Below, piece after piece: positions 34,048 through 42,483 of a DNA stretch of 64,000 bases. A model generated the notes under the pieces. The model did not search any database. It was not told the origin of the DNA and saw nothing but the letters and a program-made list of their open reading frames with translations. The translations under genes and the position numbers were made by a program. Position 1 is the first letter of the stretch. Each line of letters begins with the position of its first letter. Source of the stretch: Lachnospira hominis (ex Liu et al. 2021) (GTDB lineage Bacteria > Bacillota > Clostridia > Lachnospirales > Lachnospiraceae); contig NZ_JACOPD010000003.1 of NCBI RefSeq assembly GCF_014287955.1, forward strand, positions 186,001 to 250,000. Reading direction: 5' to 3'.

Positions 34048-34743
34048 ATGAATATAGCGATATGCGATATTGATAAAGAATTTGCGTCAATTATTAAATT
34101 AAAGATAGAGGAGAAACTTGGTAGTGTTGATGTGGATATTTATACAGACAGTAAATTACTTATGCAATCAGACAAAGTATATGATTGCGTGTTTCTGTAC
34201 ATGGATATGCCGGATATAAATGGTATTGATATGGCAAGATGCATAAGAGAAAAATATACATTTACAAAGATGATATTTATATTATCAAAACTGGATGCAG
34301 TAGTTGAAGTTATGAAATATAATCCGTATCGATTCATAAGAAAAGAACACTTGGAGGAAGATATTAAAGAGGTAATTGCAGTTTTAAAAGAAAAAAGTGA
34401 AGAGGAACTGCAATATATTAATTTTAAGATTCCGGGAGAGAGAAAACCGCTAAGATTTAATATAAAAGATATAGTGATGTTTGAAGTATTTCGTCACGAA
34501 TTGAAAATAAAACTGGAAGATAAAGAGGTTCGTATAAAAGCTACATTAGAAATTCTTGAAAAAACTTTGGAAGCGAAAGGTTTTATCAGGGTACATAAAA
34601 GTTACATTGCAAATTATCTTTGGATAGAAGATATAATCAGAAATGAGGTTATATTAAATAACGGGCAAAGAGTTCCTTTAAGCAGGCAGAAAAAACAAAC
34701 GGTTATTCAGAGATTAAACAGTTTACGGTCAAACAAAAATTAA
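34048..34743 (+). CDS. LytTR-family response regulator with atypical receiver (RR1)
   Basis: A 231-residue transcription regulator. Residues 1-120 form a receiver: the acidic pair CDIDKEF is present, but at the phosphorylation site the expected LD-x-x-MP reads LYMDMP, so Tyr51 replaces the acceptor Asp; D53 lies two residues on. PYRFIRKEHLEEDI resembles the AgrA/ComE group. Residues 130-231 are the LytTR DNA-binding domain (DIVMFEVFRHELKIKLE, KGFIRVHKSYIAN, LNNGQRVPLSRQKK). ATG 34048 follows AAGGGGGT. No histidine kinase gene is near. Operator 1 lies before it and operator 2 after it. Confidence 0.85.
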   Translation: MNIAICDIDKEFASIIKLKIEEKLGSVDVDIYTDSKLLMQSDKVYDCVFLYMDMPDINGIDMARCIREKYTFTKMIFILSKLDAVVEVMKYNPYRFIRKEHLEEDIKEVIAVLKEKSEEELQYINFKIPGERKPLRFNIKDIVMFEVFRHELKIKLEDKEVRIKATLEILEKTLEAKGFIRVHKSYIANYLWIEDIIRNEVILNNGQRVPLSRQKKQTVIQRLNSLRSNKN

Positions 34744-34747
34744 TGTT

Positions 34748-34815
34748 TGCATTTGGGGCAAAAAAAGTGCATTTGGGGCAAGTTGTATTGACATAAATAC
34801 AATGGCATATATAAT
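34748..34815 (+). promoter_or_regulatory. Direct-repeat operator 2 and promoter of module 1
   Basis: Two identical 14-mers, tgcatttggggcaa (34748-34761 and 34768-34781), have a 20-bp period, about two helix turns. Six bases beyond comes a near-perfect promoter, TTGACA (34788-34793), 16 bp, TATAAT (34810-34815). The repeats start five bases after the RR1 stop codon and resemble operator 1 (TTTGG..CAA), so RR1 is the likely ligand. Confidence 0.75.
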
Positions 34816-34926
34816 GAAATTATAAGTAATGTTTGAGTGTGGAATATATACACAAGATTAAAAGATGCTTTTGATATTAAAACGTTTAATATATAAGTAT
34901 CAGAATATAAAAAAGGGGAGTTGGAA

Positions 34927-35934
34927 GTGAGATATAAAATTGAAGGTGTATTTTTGGTTTTGATTGTTTGTTTAATTTCAGGCTGTGGTCCGAAAGTTGG
35001 AAATGAAAACGGAAAAGGCGAATCTGATAATAATTCGAAAATTGAAATGTCGGATAATACAAAGAGTACAGATTTTAATATTAGTTATGGGATTGAAGAG
35101 GTTAAGCAAAATGATTTTAGATTGGAATATAACGGTGAACCTGTAAGTTTACATAGTTTTGTGAATTGCAGTACGGATATTAAAATTGGAATATATTTGT
35201 TTGCAGACGGAAGAATACAAAGCTATGAGGATTGTTCAACAAAAGAAGAAGGAATTAATCATATATATGATGTAAAAGCCGGCGAAAAAAAAATAAACGA
35301 GATAAAATTTGTTCCGGATATAGGTAATGAAGGGGATGATTTGTCATTAAGATTTTTATTTGTGATAAATCCTGATACAGTTCCTGATAAAGAAAGCTTT
35401 GTATATGCTCATGATACAAATATGAATCAGGTATATCCGATTAATATACATATGAATGTAGAGAGTAAAAATAAAGGTGGTACAGAAAAAAATATTGTAT
35501 TATGTAAAGAAATGACACAAGAAGAGTATGATTCTAAAGTTTATGATAAATACGGAAAATACAGGAATACGTTGGATACAGCAGATTTTGTAATGAAAAA
35601 TAATAACGATGAGGAAATACAAAATTACATAAAAACAGATAATGGAGTGTTGAATTTTGTAATTGAAGGTTGTGGAGGTAATAACGACTATTATAATATA
35701 ACAGCATATGTAAACGGAGTAGTATTGGAAAAAGATATATTTAATGCTATTTTTCAGATTCAGGGAGGAAGATACATAACAAAAAAAGAATTTGATGTTG
35801 ACTTGACTAAATTAGATAAGAATAAATATAAATTAGATGAATATAACAGTTTGTTTTTTGTGGCAGTTCCTGAATCTGGAAATAAAAAGAATTTAAGTCA
35901 GAGAATAAGGGTGTGTACATTTGGATATAAGTAA
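34927..35934 (+). CDS. Lipoprotein of unknown function (module 1)
   Basis: A 335-residue lipoprotein. The signal peptide IEGVFLVLIVCLISGC carries a lipobox (LISGC), so it is anchored outside the membrane after cleavage before Cys. A Ser/Asn/Lys-rich linker follows, then beta-rich sequence (YGIEEVKQNDFRLEYNGEPV, IKIGIYLFADGRIQSY, LSLRFLFVINPD) in what may be two Ig-like domains. I do not recognise the family. GTG 34927 is preferred as start because GGGGAG ends six bases before it; TTG 34921 abuts that site. It is the first gene after operator 2. Confidence 0.7.
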   Translation: MRYKIEGVFLVLIVCLISGCGPKVGNENGKGESDNNSKIEMSDNTKSTDFNISYGIEEVKQNDFRLEYNGEPVSLHSFVNCSTDIKIGIYLFADGRIQSYEDCSTKEEGINHIYDVKAGEKKINEIKFVPDIGNEGDDLSLRFLFVINPDTVPDKESFVYAHDTNMNQVYPINIHMNVESKNKGGTEKNIVLCKEMTQEEYDSKVYDKYGKYRNTLDTADFVMKNNNDEEIQNYIKTDNGVLNFVIEGCGGNNDYYNITAYVNGVVLEKDIFNAIFQIQGGRYITKKEFDVDLTKLDKNKYKLDEYNSLFFVAVPESGNKKNLSQRIRVCTFGYK

Positions 35935-35985
35935 GCTTCTAAATAGTAGGACTATTTTATATAACAACAATGAGGAGGTAATAAC

Positions 35986-36438
35986 ATGTTAAAGAAAGTA
36001 ACTAAAAAATGTGTGTTAAGTGTATTAGTGGTCGTAATGACATTAATGTCATTTACAATTGCTTTTGCGTCAAACCGTGTTGAAGAATGTAAGGATGTGG
36101 ATTATTTTGGGACTTTAACAGGAACGCTTGAGAAAGCATATGATGATGACAGATACCAAATGGAATTTACTGTACAGGTGGATAATCCAATGGAAGAAGG
36201 TTTAATAAGAGCTAATATAGAAGTGTATGATTATTATAATGGTGATTACGTTGGAAAAGAAAGAACAAACACAGTATATGGACAGAGTATGACATATTGG
36301 TTTTATGAATTTTTCGATTTGAATGATTATGATTCATACGGTAATAAATATACAGTTTATGGAAATCATGAATCTATATACGAAGTTGGAGAAGCTGTTT
36401 ATACATCTAATGTATATTGTCATGAAGAAGAAGAATAA
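35986..36438 (+). CDS. Small secreted protein (module 1)
   Basis: A 150-residue exported protein. The signal peptide LSVLVVVMTLMSFTIAFA is likely cleaved after AFA. The mature part (about 120 residues) is acidic and very rich in Tyr, Asp and Glu, with beta-strand patterns (DDRYQMEFTVQVDNP, LIRANIEVYDYYNGDYVG) and two Cys (EECKD near its start, VYCHEEEE at its end) that could form a disulfide. The ribosome binding site GAGGAGGT is strong. It resembles no family that I know. It holds the same operon position as the secreted protein of module 2 and, like it, is followed by a hairpin. Confidence 0.72.
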   Translation: MLKKVTKKCVLSVLVVVMTLMSFTIAFASNRVEECKDVDYFGTLTGTLEKAYDDDRYQMEFTVQVDNPMEEGLIRANIEVYDYYNGDYVGKERTNTVYGQSMTYWFYEFFDLNDYDSYGNKYTVYGNHESIYEVGEAVYTSNVYCHEEEE

Positions 36439-36474
36439 CAATAAGTGAATTTAAAACTATTTAGAAGGTGGTTT

Positions 36475-36497
36475 CAGTAGGCGTTAATCGTCTACTG
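36475..36497 (+). other. Intercistronic hairpin
   Basis: CAGTAGGCG pairs with CGTCTACTG (one G-U pair) around TTAAT. No T-tract follows, so it is not a terminator. It lies just after the secreted-protein gene and may stabilise its 3' end or reduce readthrough. Confidence 0.55.
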
Positions 36498-36528
36498 ATT
36501 GCTGCATTCTAATGACGTGGGGGTATTT

Positions 36529-37701
36529 ATGAAAAAAGTAATTGCAGGTATATGTTTATTTATGATTTTACTAGTGGGATGTGGGGAAAAAAATAATAAT
36601 CAGGTGTCAAATGAGGAAAGAAATGCAAATATTCCAGAGGTTATAAAAAATAGTTATACACAAATTGATAATAATATATATGATATATCAAAACTATTTG
36701 CTGTAGAAAACAATAATATAATAAGATATAAGGTCTTTTTTGACGCAGGAATGATTGTAATAGAGAAGAAAGACAGTGGTTATGAGATATATCCGATTAA
36801 TTTTGAAGAGGCTGAATTTAGTCAGGAAAATGTGTGTAAAATTGGAAGAGTAAACAGCATATGGCAGTGTGATAAGGGTATTGCAACGGATGTCCTTATT
36901 GAATCAAGAGATTATTATGACAATACATATGAGAGAAGTGTTTACGAGTTGCAGGAAGACGGCAGTATTAAAAAAAGTGTACTTGGAACATATGATGTAA
37001 ATGAAAAAAAGAATATATCAAATACCAATAATTATGAAAGCAAATATTTGTATTATTATTTATGCGATGATGAAAAACAAATAAGAAAATATAATATAGA
37101 AACAGGTCAAGATGAAATTGTTGCGGAAATGAATACGTTAAATATAAGAGTTATAAATAATATTGTACACGGTGAAGAGGGTTATTCATTTAATGGGAAC
37201 GGTTTAGCTGAAAATACAGGGAAAGGACAACAGACTCATGGATTGTATGGACAGGTTGACAATCAAGGTAATGTAAAAGAAATAATATTTGATTATAATT
37301 CAAGTGAGGTATTTACATATAATGGTGGATTAATTATAAAAAATGTGATAAATCCGTTAGAAAATCCTATAACGATAAATGAAGTCAGAAGTTTATGTTC
37401 GGTTAATTTGGAAAATGAAGTCTTGAATATGGAAGATAATAAATGGATTATGAAATATACGTCTGTTGTTTCTGAAAATGGTAAATATATTCTGTTTAGT
37501 GATTTGAATAATATTAAAGACAAAGATACAACAACATTTATTATTTATGATATAAAGGAAAATAAGTGTATATACAAAAAAGATATACAAAAACATAAAA
37601 ATGCTGTAATGCAGAATATAAATATATCAGAAAAATATAATGGCTTTATATATTCATATTTTGAAGAAGGAATCAGAAAAGCATATTTTTATAAATTTTA
37701 A
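36529..37701 (+). CDS. Beta-propeller-like lipoprotein (module 1)
   Basis: A 390-residue lipoprotein. The signal peptide VIAGICLFMILLVGC ends in a lipobox Cys. The mature part has recurrent short-strand blocks (YEIYPINFEE, YELQEDGSIKKS, KYLYYYLCDDEKQIRKYNIETGQDEIVAEM, KYILFSDLNNIKDKDTTTFIIYDIKENKCIYKK, split by turns) like six- or seven-bladed propellers of the DUF5050/TolB type. ATG 36529 has GTGGGGG as its ribosome binding site; the frame upstream lacks one. It lies 14 bases before the ABC ATPase, so it may be the receptor or partner of that transporter. Confidence 0.65.
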   Translation: MKKVIAGICLFMILLVGCGEKNNNQVSNEERNANIPEVIKNSYTQIDNNIYDISKLFAVENNNIIRYKVFFDAGMIVIEKKDSGYEIYPINFEEAEFSQENVCKIGRVNSIWQCDKGIATDVLIESRDYYDNTYERSVYELQEDGSIKKSVLGTYDVNEKKNISNTNNYESKYLYYYLCDDEKQIRKYNIETGQDEIVAEMNTLNIRVINNIVHGEEGYSFNGNGLAENTGKGQQTHGLYGQVDNQGNVKEIIFDYNSSEVFTYNGGLIIKNVINPLENPITINEVRSLCSVNLENEVLNMEDNKWIMKYTSVVSENGKYILFSDLNNIKDKDTTTFIIYDIKENKCIYKKDIQKHKNAVMQNINISEKYNGFIYSYFEEGIRKAYFYKF

Positions 37702-37715
37702 AAGAGGGAATGGGA

Positions 37716-38588
37716 TTGGCAGAATTAATTTTAAAAAATGTGGATTTTTCATATGGAAAAAATAAGGTTTTACAGGATATAAATATCGTACTTGAGAAAG
37801 GTGTGACCGCTTTATTAGGTCCCAACGGAGCAGGAAAAACAACACTTATTAATATAATAATGGCATTATATAAACCTGATAGAGGAGAGGTTATATATGA
37901 TAATCATAATGTTAGAAAATTAAAAGAATCATATTATGACTATATAGGTTATTTACCGCAGATGCCACAATTTTATAAAAATTTTACTGCGGCTCAGTTT
38001 CTTGAATATATGGGAACTTTAAAAGGAATTGAAAAAAAAGAACTGAAAAATAAAATCAATGAGTTGCTTATACTTGTAAATCTTAGAGATGAAAGAAATA
38101 AAAAGATTGGGGCATTTTCAGGAGGCATGAGGCAGAGACTTGGTATAGCACAGGCATTGCTTAATGACCCACATATTCTTATATTGGATGAGCCGACCGC
38201 AGGACTTGACCCTAATGAAAGAATAAGATTCAGAAATATAATATCACAGATTGGTAGTTCCAAAATAGTTATATTAGCGACACACATAGTTTCAGATGTG
38301 GAATGTATTGCTTCAAAGGCAATATTTATAAAAGACAAGCATGCTGTATTAATAAATAATCTTTCTGATTTACCGGGAAAAATGCAGACAAATGTCTGGA
38401 TTACACAGGTTGAAGATGAAAGTAAAATAGAAGAGTATATAGTAAGATATATGGTGTCAAACATACGAATGGTCGAAGATAATAAAAAATATGAACTGAA
38501 AATTATATCAGATGAAAAACCTGACGACAATGCAGTTATGTCGTTGCCGGGACTTGAAGATGCTTTTTTATACTATTATGGAGAGTAG
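37716..38588 (+). CDS. ABC transporter ATP-binding protein (ABC-2 type)
   Basis: A 290-residue cytoplasmic ATPase. It has Walker A LGPNGAGKTTL near residue 34, the Q-loop in YLPQMPQFYKN, the signature FSGGMRQRLGIAQAL, Walker B ILILDEPTAGLDP and the switch His in ATHIVSD. Residues 215-290 are the extra C-terminal part seen in drug or lantibiotic exporter ATPases (NatA/BcrA-like). TTG 37716 is the preferred start, 8 bases after GAGGG; ATG 37710 is too close to that site. It lies directly before two ABC-2-type permeases. Confidence 0.9.
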   Translation: MAELILKNVDFSYGKNKVLQDINIVLEKGVTALLGPNGAGKTTLINIIMALYKPDRGEVIYDNHNVRKLKESYYDYIGYLPQMPQFYKNFTAAQFLEYMGTLKGIEKKELKNKINELLILVNLRDERNKKIGAFSGGMRQRLGIAQALLNDPHILILDEPTAGLDPNERIRFRNIISQIGSSKIVILATHIVSDVECIASKAIFIKDKHAVLINNLSDLPGKMQTNVWITQVEDESKIEEYIVRYMVSNIRMVEDNKKYELKIISDEKPDDNAVMSLPGLEDAFLYYYGE

Positions 38589-38593
38589 CTTAA

Positions 38594-39757
38594 ATGAAAT
38601 TTGAAGTTAAAAAACTTGTATGCAAAAGAATAGTATATGTAATTGTAGTATTGTCAATGCTTATAAACGGAATATATTGTTTTAATAGTGCTGACAGAAT
38701 AAACAGTAAAAAGTATAAAAATGCGTCGGAATGTCAAAAAAATATATATAAAAAAATAGAAGGAAAGATAACACAGGATAAAGCTGATTTTATAAGTACA
38801 GAATATGAAAGATTAAAAAAAACAATAGAAAGCGGTGATTATTCAAAAGAATATGATGAGACTACATATTCGGGATATATATTTCTTGATTATAATATAT
38901 TTAAAGAGATATATGATGAATTTAAATACAATGTAGAATATAAAACAGAGGCAGAAAATATATGTAAAAAAGCGAATGAATGTGAAAAAATATATGAAAT
39001 AAAAGATAATAAATATTTTGTTGAGTATTATAAAAATTATTCTGTCATATTTTCAAACAGGTATATAGATGAATTTTATGATACAAGAGGTTGGGATATA
39101 TATTTTAAATACAGCTTTTCAAATTTAATAATAATTATGCTGATTATATTTATCAATTGTGGAATATTTTGTAATGAACGAGAAGAAAAAATGGCAGTTC
39201 TTATTATAAGTACATCAAGTGGTAAAACACATCTTATAAGGGATAAAATTATTGCCGGTGTAATAGTTTCATTAATAATTGCGTGTGTTTTTTATATTGA
39301 AGATTTTATTATTTTTATGACCGTGACAAATTTACATGGTTTTGATAATTTAATATATTCTGTAAGAACTTTTAAAATGTGTCCTTTAAATGTAAGTATG
39401 TTACAGTTTTGTATTTATATATTTATATGTAAAATTACAGGAATTATTGTGATTTCATCATTAGTTGCTCTTGCATCTTCAATGTCAGATACAAACTTTG
39501 TTTCAAGTGTATTGGCGGTTATATTTATTATTGTATTAGTGATTTTCAATAATATTAAAATCAAAACGGATATATTGTGTCTGATAACACCGCAGCTATA
39601 TCTTAAAGAATATGATATTGTGAGAATTTTTAATAAGCCAATGTTGAAAACAAATTATAATATGATATTTGCATTATTGATTGTTATAGCTGTATATACA
39701 GCAGTGTGGTGGCTGGAGGCTGAATCGGGAAAAGTCATGAAGAAGGAACGTATATGA
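38594..39757 (+). CDS. ABC-2-like permease, first of two
   Basis: A 387-residue membrane protein. An N-terminal helix (IVYVIVVLSMLINGIYCF) is followed by an extracytoplasmic Lys/Glu/Tyr-rich domain of about 130 residues, then about six helices. CNEREEKMAVLIISTSSGKTHLIRDKIIAG between the second and third helices is the cytoplasmic coupling segment typical of ABC-2 permeases. The extracytoplasmic insertion recalls LanFEG/Bcr-like exporters with an outward domain. It starts six bases after the ATPase gene and overlaps the next permease gene by ATGA. Confidence 0.75.
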   Translation: MKFEVKKLVCKRIVYVIVVLSMLINGIYCFNSADRINSKKYKNASECQKNIYKKIEGKITQDKADFISTEYERLKKTIESGDYSKEYDETTYSGYIFLDYNIFKEIYDEFKYNVEYKTEAENICKKANECEKIYEIKDNKYFVEYYKNYSVIFSNRYIDEFYDTRGWDIYFKYSFSNLIIIMLIIFINCGIFCNEREEKMAVLIISTSSGKTHLIRDKIIAGVIVSLIIACVFYIEDFIIFMTVTNLHGFDNLIYSVRTFKMCPLNVSMLQFCIYIFICKITGIIVISSLVALASSMSDTNFVSSVLAVIFIIVLVIFNNIKIKTDILCLITPQLYLKEYDIVRIFNKPMLKTNYNMIFALLIVIAVYTAVWWLEAESGKVMKKERI

Positions 39758-40815
39758 TTAGATGTATTGGTTATGAGTTATATAAGTTTATGGTACAGAA
39801 AAAAGGCATATTGATTTTTGTAGTTTATTTTATTTTTAAAATAATAAGCGTTGTAACAAGTCCCGGAGTTCAGCACAATAAAGAAAATATCAGACAAAAA
39901 ATGTATATGGATATATATTACAGCAGGTGGGGAGGAGAATTAGACAGTCAAAAAAACAGTGAAATAGAAAATATGCTGGTTCAAATACAGAATGCACAGA
40001 ATAAATATGATGATATGATGTCAAAGAAAGTGAATGGAGAACTATTAACGGAAGAATATATGGAAGTTACAAATGAAACATTTCCGTTAATTCAACAAAG
40101 CACAATATTTGAACAGTTTTATAAAAGTTATAGTTATTGTAAAAATGAGTCAAATGGAGGCTGGCTTATAAAAGCTAATGCCTGGCAGATATTATTTGGG
40201 TTGCAAAAAATAGATTATGTATTGACGATAATAGCAATATTGGCGGGAACAATGATTTTTTCATCGGAATTCGGTTATCGCGGACTTGAAGAAATTATAA
40301 AAACTACACATTATGGAAAAAATTATATTTTGTTATCTAAAATTGTATGTCTGATAATAGTATCGTTTTTAGTTGAAATGATTTCAGTAGTTGCTGAGTT
40401 TACCGGAGTGGCGGTGTTTTTTGATTTTACATTTGCAAATGCTCCTATAAGGAGTGTTCCTTCTATGAAAAATTTTAAATATGATTTAACGATAGTGGGA
40501 GCATTTGTGATTTTATTTTTGGTTCGGTTATTTGCTTTGTTTTATCTGGAAATAATAGCAGCTTTTTTAACAGAACTTACAAAAAAATCATATCTTGGAT
40601 TTGTATTGACATTTTTTAGTATATTGTTATTGGATTTTATATTTGGAAAATCCAATGATGTATATAAAATGCCGTATCCTGTATCTATGATGCAGACAAA
40701 AGGGTTTATGTTGACATCAGAACATATTTATATATTGATGACAGCTTTTTTAATATGTATATGTCTTATTGTAATTATGGTTATTCATTATATGAGGGAA
40801 ATAAATTATGAATAA
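39754..40815 (+). CDS. ABC-2-like permease, second of two
   Basis: A 353-residue membrane protein with the same topology as the previous one: an N-terminal helix (GILIFVVYFIFKIISVV), an extracytoplasmic segment of about 110 residues (NAQNKYDDMMSKKVNGEL region), then about six helices, with SSEFGYRGLEEIIKTTHYGKNYILLSK as the coupling segment. It overlaps the preceding gene by four bases and the next by eight, so the three are translated together. With the ATPase it should form one heteromeric exporter. The cargo is unknown. Confidence 0.75.
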   Translation: MIRCIGYELYKFMVQKKGILIFVVYFIFKIISVVTSPGVQHNKENIRQKMYMDIYYSRWGGELDSQKNSEIENMLVQIQNAQNKYDDMMSKKVNGELLTEEYMEVTNETFPLIQQSTIFEQFYKSYSYCKNESNGGWLIKANAWQILFGLQKIDYVLTIIAILAGTMIFSSEFGYRGLEEIIKTTHYGKNYILLSKIVCLIIVSFLVEMISVVAEFTGVAVFFDFTFANAPIRSVPSMKNFKYDLTIVGAFVILFLVRLFALFYLEIIAAFLTELTKKSYLGFVLTFFSILLLDFIFGKSNDVYKMPYPVSMMQTKGFMLTSEHIYILMTAFLICICLIVIMVIHYMREINYE

Positions 40816-41566
40816 ATCAAAGAAAATAAAAATATCTATAATGGCGGTTTTATTGATTGTTACTTTTTTTACAGGTACATTTATTAGAATCAAATCCTGT
40901 GAATTGCATATAAGACAGGTATATTGGAGTACGTCGGATATTAGTGAAGCGGTAGAGACAAAGGATTATATTATTACTAAAAACAAAAATTATTATGTTA
41001 ATCAAAAAGAAAATGATTTGAAATATAAACTAATACCGGAAATAGATGAAGGTAATAAGTCAGTTACTAATCTTGTTGGAAGTAGTGAATCAAATATTGT
41101 TTATTTTTTGGAAAGCAAAGATAATGTCAATTATATAGTAGAGAAATCACTTGATACATATGAGGAAAAAATTATATATAAATCTAAAAATTATGATGAA
41201 TCAGTCAAATTATTCGGAATAGATATAATTCATAATTATGATAATGTAATAACAAAAACAGATAATTATATTATGGGTTTTCTGATAATGAATAATAAAA
41301 TAGTAATAAGAAAACAGGGGTTAGTAACCATATATGATGGTATAACAGAAAAAACCATAATTTCCGAGAAAGTAAATGCTATTTCCAATTTTGATGATTG
41401 CATATTTTATACAAATGGAATAGGTGAATTGTATTATATGAATGTCAATGATTATAAACCACACAAAGCTGATGATATATATGCAAAAAAGATAAGGGGA
41501 ATAGAAGGGGGAGTAATGTATGAGGATATATTTATAAATAAATGGAAAATATATAAAATATATTAA
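40808..41566 (+). CDS. Membrane-anchored extracytoplasmic protein (module 1)
   Basis: A 252-residue protein. One N-terminal membrane helix (ISIMAVLLIVTFFTGTFI) without a lipobox Cys anchors it. The rest is extracytoplasmic, with repeated two-strand blocks (NIVYFLESKDNVNYIVEKS, NYIMGFLIMNNKIVIRKQG, CIFYTNGIGELYYMN) like half a propeller. It overlaps the permease gene by eight bases, the mark of a transporter accessory subunit. I do not know a named family. Base composition is strongly AT-rich. Confidence 0.65.
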   Translation: MNKSKKIKISIMAVLLIVTFFTGTFIRIKSCELHIRQVYWSTSDISEAVETKDYIITKNKNYYVNQKENDLKYKLIPEIDEGNKSVTNLVGSSESNIVYFLESKDNVNYIVEKSLDTYEEKIIYKSKNYDESVKLFGIDIIHNYDNVITKTDNYIMGFLIMNNKIVIRKQGLVTIYDGITEKTIISEKVNAISNFDDCIFYTNGIGELYYMNVNDYKPHKADDIYAKKIRGIEGGVMYEDIFINKWKIYKIY

Positions 41567-41637
41567 TAAGAATTATAAATATAAAAAGTATTTTTGTGAA
41601 CGGCAACAAGAGATAAATACATAGGAGGGCTTCAGAT

Positions 41638-42357
41638 ATGAAATACCACATAGGTATTTTTGGAACACAAATGAATGTTTGTACATTAATAGAGAAAAAT
41701 ATAATTGATTTTTTTAGCTGTAAAAAAATCAAGCCGGATATTGATATTTGGAATTTATTTGAGGTGGCAAAGAATAACTTAATATTAAATAATAAATATA
41801 ATATTATATTTATTGAAATGAAAGATGATGGTAAAGTTACATCAGAATTAGGAAAGTATATTAGAAATGTTCTTAATGATAAATGTATAAGTATTATATA
41901 TTTTACTTATGCTGATAAATTTGATTTGAAAATATTTGAAACACATCCGTATTATATTTTAAATGTAAAAAAAGGATATGAACAAGTGACTAGAATATTA
42001 GAAGAATTGATTTTGTATGATAAAGTTAGTGTGCAGAATTATAAATATGTGAGCAATAGTTGTATAAATAAAATTTTATATGATGACATTTTATATTTTG
42101 AGAGTGATAAAAAGTATATAAATATATATGTGAAAAATGAGGATACTCATAGATTTATAGGCTCTTTAAAAGCTGAAAAAAGTAGACTTCCGGATAACTT
42201 TATATTTGTGAGTCAGTCTTATATTGTTAATATTTATTATATAAAAAGGATGACGCTAGAGAATGTTATTATGACAAATGGCAAAGAGATACAAGTTGGA
42301 AGAAGTTTTAAAGATGAAATTCGCAAAATTATAAAATATGAGAAGGAAAATATGTAA
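41638..42357 (+). CDS. LytTR-family regulator with degenerate receiver (RR2)
   Basis: A 239-residue regulator. The receiver-like N-terminal half keeps the fold pattern, but the N-terminal acidic pair is replaced (GIFGTQM) and the acceptor Asp is Glu60 (IIFIEMKDDG), which mimics phosphorylation in some response regulators. Residues 140-239 are a LytTR domain (DDILYFESDKKYINIYVK, NFIFVSQSYIVN, MTNGKEIQVGRSFKDEI). TAGGAGGG precedes ATG 41638. It is probably cotranscribed with the upstream ABC genes. Operator 3 starts inside its own stop codon, so it likely controls module 2. Confidence 0.82.
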   Translation: MKYHIGIFGTQMNVCTLIEKNIIDFFSCKKIKPDIDIWNLFEVAKNNLILNNKYNIIFIEMKDDGKVTSELGKYIRNVLNDKCISIIYFTYADKFDLKIFETHPYYILNVKKGYEQVTRILEELILYDKVSVQNYKYVSNSCINKILYDDILYFESDKKYINIYVKNEDTHRFIGSLKAEKSRLPDNFIFVSQSYIVNIYYIKRMTLENVIMTNGKEIQVGRSFKDEIRKIIKYEKENM

Positions 42358-42426
42358 GTTATTCCTTTAAAACTGTAAGTTATTCCTTTTAGTAAAATTT
42401 GGAAGATTTTTATGATAATATATATA
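42353..42426 (+). promoter_or_regulatory. LytTR direct-repeat operator 3 and promoter of module 2
   Basis: Two identical 16-mers, tgtaagttattccttt (42353-42368 and 42374-42389), have a 21-bp period. Their cores TAAGTTATT (42355-42363, 42376-42384) match the LytTR consensus at eight of nine positions with the standard 12-bp gap. The first core begins at the RR2 stop codon. Nine bases beyond, TTGGAA (42399-42404), 16 bp, TATATA (42421-42426) form a plausible promoter. Confidence 0.72.
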
Positions 42427-42483
42427 CATCAAAATTAACGTTAATTTAAGAGAAAACAAATAATTACTACAATAAGGAGAAAG

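Noticed and set aside
34748..34781. Inverted-repeat terminator after RR1
   Set aside because: The repeats are direct, not inverted, and directly precede a promoter.
37994..38530. 178-codon minus-strand reading frame over the ABC ATPase
   Set aside because: It lies opposite the Walker B and signature motifs of the real gene.
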